Of a stretch of 64,000 nucleotides of DNA, positions 8,313-16,470 are shown one piece after another (position 1 is the first letter of the stretch; every line of letters starts with the position of its first letter). The notes under the pieces are model-generated. The model was not told the origin of the DNA, made no database searches, and worked only from the letters and a program-made list of their open reading frames with translations. Position numbers and translations under genes: made by a program. This DNA comes from AC-32 sp963755635 (GTDB taxonomy: Bacteria > Actinomycetota > Thermoleophilia > Gaiellales > Gaiellaceae), in NCBI GenBank assembly GCA_963755635.1, contig CAVWKS010000008.1, positions 124,001 to 188,000 on the forward strand, written 5' to 3'.

Positions 8313-9446
8313 CTAGGCGGTGACGAGCCGTGCGGGATCGAACAGCTCGAGCTCCGGCGCCGGTTCGCCGAGGATCGCCCCCGCGACCAGCTCGCCGCAC
8401 GCCAGGCCCATGACGTTGCCGTGACCCGAGTAGCCGACGGAGACCCACGTGTCGTCGCGGCCGGGCAGGCGCCCGACCAGTGGCAAACGGTCCTCGGTCA
8501 CGCCGAAGATACCGGCCCAGCGATGGGTGATCTCGGGCGGCTCGCCGAGAAGCTCGGCGACGAAGCGGTCGAGGTGACCCTGGATCAGCGGCGTCGTCGT
8601 CTCCTCGGCTGTGCTCTCCAGGTCCGGCGTCTTGTCCCGGAAGCCGCCTGCGACGAGCCGCCCGTCCGGCGTTTGCTGCCAGTAGTCGTACCCGTGCCGG
8701 GCGTAGTGCGGGCGCGGGAAGACGAGCCGGTCGATGGGCTCGGTCACCACGACCTGACCGCGGGTCGGAGTCACGGCAGCGTCGAGCGCAGGGCTGAGCG
8801 CAGACGTGTAGCCGTCCGTGGCCACGACGACCCTTTCGGCATCGAGCTCGTCGAGCGACTCGACTTGAGTGTGTTGACGCAGCTCGGCACCGGCTTCCGC
8901 CGCCCGCGCGGCAAGCCGCCGGACCCAACGGGCAGGCTGAAGCGCCCCATCCGGCGGATGGAAGATCGCGTCGTGGAACCGGCTTGCGAGCGGCTCGTCG
9001 AGATCGTCGCGCCACTCCGCCGCGAAGCCGTCCTCGCGCAGCGCTTCGTACTCGGCCTCGAGCTCCGCGCGCTCGCCCGCGTCCGCCGCCAGGCGGAGAC
9101 TGCCCGTTCGGCGGAACGCATCGCCGGCCAGCTCGGCGAGCCGTTCGACATACCGCTCGGTCAGCTGCCACAGCATCCGGGCTCGGTCGCGCCCGAGCTG
9201 CGCCCGCGCCGCGTCGTACGCCGGAGCTCCGCCGCGCAGCGCGAAGCCGCCGTTGCGCCCGCTCGCGCCGCCCGCGATCTCGCGTGCCTCGTAGACGCGA
9301 ACCTGCAGCCCCGCGCCGGCCAGCACGTGAGCGCAGGCGCAGCCGGTGACACCGCCGCCGACCACGGCGACGTCGACCCGCTGGTCGTGGCGGGCGGCCC
9401 CGTCGGGAGGCGTCCACGGTTCCGAGAGCCAGTACGAGCTCGTCAT
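8313..9446 (-). CDS. FAD-dependent oxidoreductase, glycine/D-amino acid oxidase family
   Basis: A 377-residue flavoprotein. The N-terminal dinucleotide-binding fold is VAVVGGGVTGCACAHVLAGAG at residues 26-46, followed by the GGASGRNGGF motif of the DAO/PuuB-like family. The C-terminal FAD-contacting segment WAGIFGVTEDRLPLVG and SVGYSGHGNVMGL are also present. It likely oxidises a primary or secondary amine, such as putrescine, sarcosine or an amino acid, with oxygen as acceptor. Substrate is not predictable from motifs. It lies after dprA with 13 bases between them. Confidence 0.85.
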   Translation of the reverse strand: MTSSYWLSEPWTPPDGAARHDQRVDVAVVGGGVTGCACAHVLAGAGLQVRVYEAREIAGGASGRNGGFALRGGAPAYDAARAQLGRDRARMLWQLTERYVERLAELAGDAFRRTGSLRLAADAGERAELEAEYEALREDGFAAEWRDDLDEPLASRFHDAIFHPPDGALQPARWVRRLAARAAEAGAELRQHTQVESLDELDAERVVVATDGYTSALSPALDAAVTPTRGQVVVTEPIDRLVFPRPHYARHGYDYWQQTPDGRLVAGGFRDKTPDLESTAEETTTPLIQGHLDRFVAELLGEPPEITHRWAGIFGVTEDRLPLVGRLPGRDDTWVSVGYSGHGNVMGLACGELVAGAILGEPAPELELFDPARLVTA

Positions 9447-9459
9447 CGTGTCGGTGAGG

Positions 9460-10452
9460 CTACCCCTGCGGCCTCACCCCTCTCCAGACGCCGTCCGCCT
9501 CGGATGCGACGCCGGCGAGCTCGAGCTCCGTCAGCGCCGTTGCGAGCACGGCCGCGTCGAGGCCCGTCACGCGACCGAGCTGGTCGGCACCGGCCGGCTC
9601 CTCCGAGAGAGCAGCGAGCACCGCCGCAGCGTGCTCGCCGAGCTCGGGCGACCGGGCCGCGTCGGGCTCGAGCCCGAACAGCGTCAGGACATCCGCCGCG
9701 CGAGTCAGCGGCGTCGCGCCGAGGCGCAGCAGCGCGTTCGTGCCCGCCGAGAGGGACGACGTGATCTCTCCTGGCACCGCCAACACCTCCCGCCCCGCCT
9801 CGAGCGCGAAGTCGGCCGTGATCAGCGCTCCGCTTCGTTCGCGGGCCTCGACGATCACGGTTGCCTCCGCGAGCCCCGCGATGATCCGATTGCGCGCAGG
9901 GAACCTCCACGGAGCCGGCTCGACCCCGGGCGCGTACTCGGACACGACGAGCCCCCGCTCGCAGATGCCGCGCGCCAGCTCTCGATGCGCCGCCGGGTAG
10001 TCGCGGTCGATCCCGCAGCCGAGCACCGCAACGGTGGCGCCCCCGGCCTCGAGCGCCCCGCGGTGCGCCTCCGCGTCGACGCCCCGCGCCATGCCGCTGA
10101 CGACCACGAGTCCTGCACCAGCGAGCTCCCGTCCAAGCTGTCGTGCGACCTGGTGTCCGTATGAGGAGCACGAGCGCGCGCCGACGATCGCCACCGCCGG
10201 CTCGCAGAGCAGCTCAGCGTCGGCCGCCCCGCGTAGGAAGAGCCCCGGCGGCGGGTCGTGGAGCTCGCGCAGGAGCCGCGGGAACGGGCTCTCGGAACGC
10301 CCGATGAACCTGTGGCCCTGGGCCGTCAGCTCCGCCAGGTACGCGCGCTCGTCGAACGCCCGCTCGAAGCGCCTGAATCGAAGCTCCTTCGGCTCGCGGA
10401 CGACGTGCGAATCGGTCGCGGCGGCGAACGCGGCCAGCGCAAGATCGCTCAT
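9460..10452 (-). CDS. dprA: DNA processing protein DprA
   Basis: A 330-residue DprA/Smf protein, which binds incoming single-stranded DNA and loads RecA during natural transformation. The Rossmann-like core contains VAIVGARSCSSYGHQVARQLG, VSGMARGVDAEAHRGAL, GCGIDRDYPAAH, SEYAPG and RNRIIAGLA, all family signatures. A C-terminal winged-helix-like domain follows from about residue 265. ATG 10452 overlaps the comM/yifB stop by ATGA. It closes a block with comM, a methyltransferase and a YraN-like gene. Confidence 0.95.
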   Translation of the reverse strand: MSDLALAAFAAATDSHVVREPKELRFRRFERAFDERAYLAELTAQGHRFIGRSESPFPRLLRELHDPPPGLFLRGAADAELLCEPAVAIVGARSCSSYGHQVARQLGRELAGAGLVVVSGMARGVDAEAHRGALEAGGATVAVLGCGIDRDYPAAHRELARGICERGLVVSEYAPGVEPAPWRFPARNRIIAGLAEATVIVEARERSGALITADFALEAGREVLAVPGEITSSLSAGTNALLRLGATPLTRAADVLTLFGLEPDAARSPELGEHAAAVLAALSEEPAGADQLGRVTGLDAAVLATALTELELAGVASEADGVWRGVRPQG

Positions 10453-11921
10453 CGCGCCCTCAGCTCCGTCGGCGAGCGAAACGAAAGGGCCTCCGCAACG
10501 TGCTCGGGCTCGACCGACTCGGCGCCGGCGAGACACGCAGCACTGCGTGCGACACGGGCGACCCGGGCACGGCCACGGGCGGACAACGGGAGGCGCTCGA
10601 CCGCCCGCGACAACAGCTCGTTTGCCGCGCGCGTGCGGCGCAGCGGTTCGCCACGAGCGCGTTCGCGCGCCGTCTCGACCCGCTCGCGCACAGCGTCGGA
10701 CGGCTCTCCCGGCGCGGCCTCGAGCTCCCGGGCACGCGGTCGCGGCACGGTCACGAGCAGGTCGAACCGATCGAGCAGCGCCCGCGAGAGCTTGTCCTGA
10801 TACGCAGCCAGGCGGGCTGCGGAGCACGAGCACTCGGCAGCGGGATCGCCGCGTGCCCCGCAGGGACAGAGGTTCATCGTCGCGACGAGCTGGAAGCGTG
10901 CCGGGAAGACGAGCCTCCCGCCCACACGTGCGACCGAGATGTAGCCGTCCTCGAGCGGCTGCCGGAGCGCCTCGAGCGCGTTGCGCGGGAACTCGGCCAG
11001 CTCGTCGAGGAAGAGCACCCCGCGATGCGCGAGGCTCGCCTCACCCGGCCGCGGGTTCGAGCCGCCTCCGACGATCGCGGCGACCGAGGCCGTGTGGTGC
11101 GGCGCGCGGAACGGCGGCACAGTCACGAGCGGCCGCCCCGGAGGGAGCAGCCCCGCGACCGAGTGGATGCGCGTGACCTCGAGAGCCTCGTCCGGCGGAA
11201 GCCGCGGCAGGATCCCGGGCAGGCGCCGCGCGAGCATCGTCTTCCCCGTCCCCGGCGGCCCCGCGAGGAGCAGGTTGTGGCCGCCCGCAGCCGCGAGCTC
11301 CAGCGCGCGACGGGCGCGTTCCTGCCCACGGACATCCGCGAGATCGAGTACGGGCGGGCCGTGACCGTTTGCATCCGCCCGAGGCTCGTCGGGCGGAGGC
11401 GGCCGCCACTCGCCCCGCAGGTAGGCGACCGCCTCCGCCAGGTGGTGCACGGGAACGGGCTCGATCCCGGCGAGGGACGCCTCGGCTGCGCAGTCCGCCG
11501 CGCAGAGCAGCCGCGTCAGTCCCGACCGGCGAGCGCCCTCGGCCGCCGCCAAGACGCCGCCGACCGGCCGCAACGTCCCGTCGAGCCCGAGCTCGCCGAC
11601 CGCGGCGTGCCCTCCGAGCGCCTCGGGAGGCACCTGACGCGAGGCGGCAAGCAGCGCGAGCGCGATCGGCAGGTCGAACCCGGACCCTTCCTTGCGCAGC
11701 TCCGCGGGCGCGAGGTTGACCGTGATCCGCGAGCTCGTCCCCGGCCAGTCGAGCTCGGCCGACGAAATGCCGCTGCGGACGCGATGCTTCGCCTCCTGGC
11801 ACGCTCGGTCGGCAAGCCCGGCGATCGCAAAACCAGGGACGCCGCCCTCGATGTGCGCCTCGACGTCGACGCGGCGCGCGTCGAGCCCGACCAGCGCGTG
11901 GGTGACCGTTCGTGCGAGCAT
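10449..11921 (-). CDS. comM: YifB/ComM-family AAA+ ATPase (Mg-chelatase-like)
   Basis: A 490-residue protein with an N-terminal LonC-like domain (residues 1-170), a central AAA+ module and a C-terminal helical domain. Walker A is GPPGTGKTMLARRLPGILP, Walker B GVLFLDELAEF, and the Cys cluster MNLCPCGARGDPAAECSCS is typical of ComM. ComM in Vibrio and Haemophilus is a hexameric helicase that aids branch migration of transforming DNA. The homologue's role here is inferred from family and from its place before dprA. A copy of the repeated 28-bp motif lies about 22 bases upstream of the ATG. Confidence 0.92.
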   Translation of the reverse strand: MLARTVTHALVGLDARRVDVEAHIEGGVPGFAIAGLADRACQEAKHRVRSGISSAELDWPGTSSRITVNLAPAELRKEGSGFDLPIALALLAASRQVPPEALGGHAAVGELGLDGTLRPVGGVLAAAEGARRSGLTRLLCAADCAAEASLAGIEPVPVHHLAEAVAYLRGEWRPPPPDEPRADANGHGPPVLDLADVRGQERARRALELAAAGGHNLLLAGPPGTGKTMLARRLPGILPRLPPDEALEVTRIHSVAGLLPPGRPLVTVPPFRAPHHTASVAAIVGGGSNPRPGEASLAHRGVLFLDELAEFPRNALEALRQPLEDGYISVARVGGRLVFPARFQLVATMNLCPCGARGDPAAECSCSAARLAAYQDKLSRALLDRFDLLVTVPRPRARELEAAPGEPSDAVRERVETARERARGEPLRRTRAANELLSRAVERLPLSARGRARVARVARSAACLAGAESVEPEHVAEALSFRSPTELRAR

Positions 11922-11943
11922 GTCGTCAAACTAGACAACAAAT

Positions 11944-11971
11944 CGTGCCGTGTCTGCCACAGACGTGTGCC
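11944..11971 (-). repeat. Upstream repeat motif, copy 3
   Basis: A 28-bp motif read on the minus strand beginning GGCACACG and ending GGCACG. It matches 22 of 28 positions of the copy upstream of tyrA. It sits between the methyltransferase stop (11986) and the comM start (11921), oriented towards comM, where a promoter would be expected. The G-rich hairpin part of the other two copies is absent here. Confidence 0.4.
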
Positions 11972-11985
11972 GAAACTGTGACTTC

Positions 11986-13092
11986 TCAGCGAGCCACGAG
12001 CACGTCTTCGAAGTACTCGCCCGCCCGGCGTCCCGTGCGGCGGTTCACGTGCCGCCGGTAGCGCTCCTCGAGCCGCAACCCCGCCAGCTCGAGGATCTCC
12101 GGGTAGAGCTCACGGCGGTCGTTGATCACGATCACGACCGGCGCACCCCGCCGCAGCGACCCGCGCACGTTCGCGAGCACACCCGCGATTCCCTCGACGT
12201 AGTCACGCAGGGCGGCGCGACTCGACCCCCTCCCGAGCTCCAGCGTCCCGCAATCCTCGAGCCCGAGCAGCTCGTAGGCGTAGCGATGCTGCTCGTGGTA
12301 GTCGATCAGCCCCGGGTACGGCGGCGATGTAACGACGCCCTCGAACCGTCCGCCGAAGTCGAGCTCGCGCGCGTCGCCGTGCAGCACGACCGCCTCATGT
12401 CCTCGCGCGCGAACGCGGGCGAACTCGCGCACCCGCGCGAGCGTGTCGAGCGCGTACCGCCGCAGGAACCGGCGCGCCTCGCCGACCGGCCGGCACTCGC
12501 GCCGATGCTTGTGGCACCAGTACGGTGAGCGCTGCGGCGTGCGCGGGAAATCGAGGTCGAAGTGCGTCGTCCGCCGGGCGGAGCGCGCCGCCCGCGCCAG
12601 CACGACCCGCAGCACGTCCGCGTGCTCGTACTCGTCGACGAGCCCGCGGAAGAAGAGGAGCTCCGCCGCCGCGCGCGGCGCATACCAGTCGCGGACGAAG
12701 CGCGACGTCGGCCCCTCCGGCCGCGCGCCCTCGAACGCGTCGAGCCGCGCCAACGCATCCCGCAGCTCCGATTCGAGGACGAACGGGTTGTACTCGCGCG
12801 TCTTGACCTGCATCAGCAGGCAGTTGAACGCAGCGACATCCGCGCCGCAGGCGTCGTAGCCGGACTCGAGCGCCTGCACGAGCGTCGTCCCCGAGCCGGC
12901 GAACGGGTCGAGCACTCGCCCGCGCGGTACATGACGCTCGAGCAGCGCCTCGACCAACTGCGGGATGAACTTGCCGAGGTACGGGTGCAGCCGGTGCACG
13001 TGCTTCGTCCGCACGCGCTCGGGCAGGTCGCGCTCCGACCACGAGAGGTCGAGATCGATCCGCCGGTAGAGGGCATCCTGCGTCGAGGCCAC
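11986..13092 (-). CDS. Solitary DNA methyltransferase (N4-cytosine/N6-adenine type)
   Basis: A 368-residue SAM-dependent DNA methylase. Motif I is DPFAGSGTT at residues 62-70 and catalytic motif IV is TSPPYPG at about 255-261, an order (I, long insert, IV) like alpha-group enzymes with the target-recognition region between. The SPPY form is common in N4-cytosine enzymes and also occurs in N6-adenine ones. No restriction endonuclease neighbour is recognised; the next upstream gene is a YraN-like nuclease-fold protein, and comM and dprA follow. GTG 13092 is chosen because it leaves a 25-base gap after yraN; a longer start would overlap yraN. It may act in transformation rather than restriction (inference). 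Confidence 0.85.
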   Translation of the reverse strand: MASTQDALYRRIDLDLSWSERDLPERVRTKHVHRLHPYLGKFIPQLVEALLERHVPRGRVLDPFAGSGTTLVQALESGYDACGADVAAFNCLLMQVKTREYNPFVLESELRDALARLDAFEGARPEGPTSRFVRDWYAPRAAAELLFFRGLVDEYEHADVLRVVLARAARSARRTTHFDLDFPRTPQRSPYWCHKHRRECRPVGEARRFLRRYALDTLARVREFARVRARGHEAVVLHGDARELDFGGRFEGVVTSPPYPGLIDYHEQHRYAYELLGLEDCGTLELGRGSSRAALRDYVEGIAGVLANVRGSLRRGAPVVIVINDRRELYPEILELAGLRLEERYRRHVNRRTGRRAGEYFEDVLVAR

Positions 13093-13117
13093 GGCCCCGA
13101 CGGATTCGACGGATGCT

Positions 13118-13456
13118 TCAGAACGCCTGCCGCAGCCGCTCGACGCGGCCGTCCTGGACCGCAATCACCTCGAAGCTGATCTCGAGACCTGCCGCCTCGG
13201 CGTGCGCTCCCAGCCAGGTCTCCGCGGCACGGCGGATGCGGCGCTGCTTCTCCGGCGTGACCATCTCGAACGGGTTGCCGAAACCGGCGCCGCCCTTCGC
13301 CTTCACCTCGACGAACGCGAGCCTACGGCCCCGCCGTACGACGAGATCGAGCTCGTAGCCCCCGCTCCAGGCGTTGCACTCCAGGATCCGGTAGCCGCGC
13401 AGCCGGTAGAACCACCACGCCCGCCGCTCGGCGGCGCGTCCGGCCGCGTGCGTGCT
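13118..13456 (-). CDS. YraN-like (UPF0102) PD-(D/E)XK nuclease-fold protein, 5' end unclear
   Basis: About 110 residues of the UPF0102 family. Reading upstream of GTG 13306 in the same frame gives RRAWWFYRLRGYRILECN, then YELDLVVRRG, then LAFVEVKAK. The E-x-D and VEVK residues form the PD-(D/E)XK nuclease core. The frame stays open back into the end of rnhB without an ATG, GTG or TTG, so either a rare start is used or a small indel has hidden the true start near 13440. The family often neighbours rnhB, comM and dprA. Activity of YraN proteins is not well established. Confidence 0.7.
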   Translation of the reverse strand, partial: STHAAGRAAERRAWWFYRLRGYRILECNAWSGGYELDLVVRRGRRLAFVEVKAKGGAGFGNPFEMVTPEKQRRIRRAAETWLGAHAEAAGLEISFEVIAVQDGRVERLRQAF

Positions 13457-14090
13457 AGGCGGCCTGGTAGCAGAGCGCCTGGAACGAGCGGCGATGGATC
13501 TCAGACGGCCCGACCTCCCGCACCGCCGCGGAATGGCGCGGCGTGATGTACCCGACGTGCGAGCGGAAGCCGTAGGCGGGGTAGAGCGCGTCCATCCGCC
13601 GCATCATCCGGTCGCGCGTCACCTTGGCGACGATCGACGCGGCCGCGATCGCGGCGCTCTTCTCGTCGCCGTCCACGACCGCGCGGTGCTCGGGCGCCAA
13701 CGGCCCCAGGCGGAAGCCATCGACCAGGCAGACCTCGGCCGGCGGCGAGAGCTCGCTCAGCACCGCTCGCAGGCTCGCCAGATTCGACCGGTGCAGCCCG
13801 TTGCGGTCGATCTCTCCAGGCGAGACGGCCCGCACGACGATCCGCTCCGCGCAGCCGACCACCGCGCGGAAGAGCTCCTCGCGCTCGGCCTCGCTGCACT
13901 GCTTCGAGTCGTTCAGACAGGCGAGCGGCCGGACGCGATGGTCGCGCAGCTTCGCGTAGTCGAGCAGGACGCCGGCGACGAGCAGCGGGCCGGCCAGCGG
14001 GCCGCGGCCTGCCTCGTCCGCGCCTGCGACGAAGCGCGCGCCGAGCTTGCGATCGAACTGGAGGAGCTTCCGGCCGGTGCGTCGTGCCAC
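13455..14090 (-). CDS. rnhB: Ribonuclease HII
   Basis: A 211-residue RNase HII, which removes ribonucleotides from DNA and RNA primers. The active site is visible: GADEAGRGPLAGP with the first two acidic residues near residue 24, then LNDSKQCSE and the later acidic residue in VCLVDGFRL. The C-terminal KVTRDRMM helix is conserved. GTG 14090 is the start. It follows rplS in the classic order trmD-lepB-rplS-rnhB. Confidence 0.95.
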   Translation of the reverse strand: MARRTGRKLLQFDRKLGARFVAGADEAGRGPLAGPLLVAGVLLDYAKLRDHRVRPLACLNDSKQCSEAEREELFRAVVGCAERIVVRAVSPGEIDRNGLHRSNLASLRAVLSELSPPAEVCLVDGFRLGPLAPEHRAVVDGDEKSAAIAAASIVAKVTRDRMMRRMDALYPAYGFRSHVGYITPRHSAAVREVGPSEIHRRSFQALCYQAA

Positions 14091-14142
14091 GCGCCGAGCA
14101 TAGCGCCGCTCTCAGCGGGCGCCGGAAACCGGCACGCTTTCG

Positions 14143-14768
14143 TTACTCGGCGACCGGCTCGGCTTCGGGCTCGGGCTCAGCGGACGCTTCCGGCTCCGGC
14201 TCCGACGCCTCGGCCTCTGCCTCGGGCTCGGGCTCGGCGGACGCTTCTGGCTCCGGCTCCGACGCCTCGGCCTCTGCCTCGGGCTCGGCCTCGGCCTGCA
14301 CCGCCTCCGCCTCCTCGGCCTCGGTTCCGCGGCGGCGACCTCGTCCAGGCCTTCCGGCTCGGCCTCCTCCGGCGGCATGTCCGCCTCGGCCGGCGCCGCC
14401 GTCTCCATGACCGGCAGCGCCACCCCGCGCTTCGCGCGCACGCGGGCGCGCTTGCCGACCTTGCCGCGCAGGTAGTAGAGCTTCGCGCGGTTGACGTCGC
14501 CGATCGCGGTCACCTCGATCCGCTCGATCTTCGGCGAGTGCAGCGGGAACGTCCGCTCGACGCCGACGCCGAAGGACTGCTTGCGCACGGTGAACGTCTC
14601 GCGCGAGCCGGCGCCCTGCCGCTTGAGCACGATCCCCTCGAAGACCTGCACGCGGCGGCGCTGGCCCTCGATCACCTGGAAATGGACGCGCACGCTGTCG
14701 CCCGCCTTGAACGGCGGCAAATCACTGCGCAGCTGGCGCTGCTCGAGGCTCTCGATCACGCGGTTCAT
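14143..14768 (-). CDS. rplS: Ribosomal protein L19 with long low-complexity tail (probable frameshift)
   Basis: The first 115 residues are standard L19, from MNRVIESLEQRQLRSDLPPF to KRARVRAKR, at the 30S-50S interface. After residue 140 the given frame reads Arg/Ser/Pro-rich with poor codon usage and stops at 14112. Shifting by one base near 14333 gives a Glu/Ala/Pro tail with normal codon use and a TAA at 14143; that frame is adopted here. The tail contains a 57-bp tandem repeat. Acidic tails on L19 are known in some Actinomycetota. The shift is most likely a missing base in the sequence. Confidence 0.85.
14166..14279 (-). repeat. 57-bp tandem repeat, two copies, in the rplS tail
   Basis: Two adjacent near-identical 57-bp units (14166-14222 and 14223-14279) differ at only a few bases. 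In the preferred frame each encodes 19 residues rich in Glu, Ala, Pro and Ser, so the unit keeps the reading frame. The repeat is a likely site of length variation between strains and of assembly error. Confidence 0.75.
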
Positions 14769-14799
14769 GAAAAGAGGCCCAGCGGGCCGAGGCGGAATG

Positions 14800-15792
14800 C
14801 TAGCGCACCGGGCGCCGACGCCGACGGAGCGGCACCAGCACCAGGAAGCCGAGCGCCAGCCCGGCGCCGATCGCATGGAAGGCGATCCGGTTCGGCGGCC
14901 AGTAGGTCATGAAGACCTCGCCGATGATGTTCTTCCGCGGAACCGAGCCCCAGGCGCGCGAGTCGCACGACGAGGCCCGGTTGTCGCCCATGAAGAAGTA
15001 CCTGCCCGCGGGCACGTGCCAGGTCGACTGCCGCCCGCCGGCCCGGCCAGGCTTGATGTACGGCTCGTTGAGCACCTTGCCGTTGATCTTGAGCACGTCG
15101 TTCTGGTACGAGACGGTGTCTCCGGGCAGGCCGATCAGCCGCTTGACGAACGTTCCGCTCGCGTTGCAGGCGGCCTCGGCGGCTGCCGTCGGCGTGTTGA
15201 AGACGATGATCTCCCCGCGGCGCGGATTGCGGAAGTGGTAGATGAAGCGGTTCGCGAGCACGCGGTCGGAGAGGCGCGCCTCGCACCCCGTTCCGGGCCG
15301 CGCACAGTGCAGCGTCGGCTCCATCGACGAGGACGGGATCCGGTACGGGTTGACCACGTAGGCCTTGATCAGGAGGACGATCGCGATCGCGCCGGCGATC
15401 GTCACGATCCAGTCGATCGCGATCCGCCAGGGCCGCGGGAGCCGGGCGGTCATGCGGTCGAGCGGGTTGCGCGAGTGGTGCACGGCCTGCGCCGGGGCGG
15501 GCATGGGCTCGGACTGCGGCCGGATCGGCGGCAGCGTCATGGCCGTCGTGGGCGCTGCGCCGGCCGCAGCCGCACCGGTAGCCCCAGCGGCGCCGTCACC
15601 CGAGAGGTCGTACTGGGCGCGGCGCGGCGGGTCGGTCAGCGTCTCGTAGGCCTCGCGCAGCTCGCGCAGCCGCTCGCCCGGCTCGACCTCGACCGCGTGG
15701 AACCGGACCTGGCGCCAGTAGGCCTCGCGGATCTCATCGGTCGTGGCCCCGCGCGAGATGCCGAGCACGGCGTAGTGATCCCTGGCGCTCAT
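14800..15792 (-). CDS. lepB: Signal peptidase I with N-terminal J-like domain
   Basis: A 330-residue protein with an unusual architecture. Residues 4-62 (DHYAVLG, then EIREAYWRQ, then LREAYETLTDPPRRAQYD) match a DnaJ J-domain in spacing and helix pattern, but the HPD loop is replaced by FHAV at 31-34. A Pro/Ala linker and a membrane helix (about 122-145) follow. The signal peptidase core then has catalytic Ser156 in SSSMEPT and Lys217 in TFVKRLIGLPGD, plus GDNR near 270. A second hydrophobic helix and an Arg-rich end close the protein. ATG 15792 overlaps the trmD stop (ATGA), which decides the start. The peptidase role is secure; the J-like domain's role is unknown. Confidence 0.9.
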   Translation of the reverse strand: MSARDHYAVLGISRGATTDEIREAYWRQVRFHAVEVEPGERLRELREAYETLTDPPRRAQYDLSGDGAAGATGAAAAGAAPTTAMTLPPIRPQSEPMPAPAQAVHHSRNPLDRMTARLPRPWRIAIDWIVTIAGAIAIVLLIKAYVVNPYRIPSSSMEPTLHCARPGTGCEARLSDRVLANRFIYHFRNPRRGEIIVFNTPTAAAEAACNASGTFVKRLIGLPGDTVSYQNDVLKINGKVLNEPYIKPGRAGGRQSTWHVPAGRYFFMGDNRASSCDSRAWGSVPRKNIIGEVFMTYWPPNRIAFHAIGAGLALGFLVLVPLRRRRRPVR

Positions 15793-16445
15793 GACCGCGT
15801 CCTCAGGCGACTCTGTTCCTTCCGCCATTCGTCGATTCTTCCGTGATCGCCCGAGAGCAGAACATCGGGCACGCGCCAGCCCCGAAACTCCGCAGGGCGC
15901 GTGTAGTGAGGGTATTCGAGGCCGCCCTCGAGCTCTGCGGAGAAGCTTTCGACCAGGCCGGACTCTTCGTCGATCGCTCCCGGAAGCCTCCTCGCGATCG
16001 CGTCGGTCACGACCATCGCGGGTAGCTCACCGCCCGAGAGGACGTACGGGCCGATCGAGATCGCGTCCGAGGCCAGGTGGATCTGGACGCGCTCGTCGAA
16101 GCCCTCGAACCGCGCCGAGAGCAGGGTCAGCCGCTCCTCGGCGGCCAGCTCCTCGACGACCGACTGCGTCAACTGGCGGCCCTGGGGCGTGAGCGCGACC
16201 ACGCGGTGCTCCGGCACGCCGCCGTAGACCGAGTCGAGCGCTTCGGCGACGACGTCCACGCGCAGCACCATTCCGGCGCCGCCGCCGTACGGCTCGTCGT
16301 CGACCTGGTTCGCCTTGAGCGGCGAGTAGTCGCGGTAGCTGAACAGGCGCAGGTCGAGCTCCTCGCCGAGGACAGCGGCGACCGGGCGTTGCTCGGTGAG
16401 CCACGCGAAGGCGTGCGGAACGAGTGTGAAGACATCGAGTTGCAA
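15789..16445 (-). CDS. trmD: tRNA (guanine37-N1)-methyltransferase
   Basis: A 218-residue TrmD of the SPOUT class, which makes m1G37 in tRNAs and prevents frameshifting. Visible features are LDVFTLVPHAF at the start, DDEPYGGGAGMVLR, the trefoil-knot SAM site around SIGPYVLSGGELPAMV, and the C-terminal YTRPAEFRGWRVPDVLLSGDH. TTG 16445 fits the family start. It lies 25 bases after rimM, and its TGA overlaps the ATG of lepB. Confidence 0.94.
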   Translation of the reverse strand: MQLDVFTLVPHAFAWLTEQRPVAAVLGEELDLRLFSYRDYSPLKANQVDDEPYGGGAGMVLRVDVVAEALDSVYGGVPEHRVVALTPQGRQLTQSVVEELAAEERLTLLSARFEGFDERVQIHLASDAISIGPYVLSGGELPAMVVTDAIARRLPGAIDEESGLVESFSAELEGGLEYPHYTRPAEFRGWRVPDVLLSGDHGRIDEWRKEQSRLRTRS

Positions 16446-16470
16446 GGACGGCCCAGGTGGTTGGCCCGCC

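Noticed and set aside
11986..13456. A restriction-modification system
   Set aside because: The YraN-like neighbour has a nuclease fold but belongs to a widespread housekeeping family, and no specificity or restriction gene is visible.
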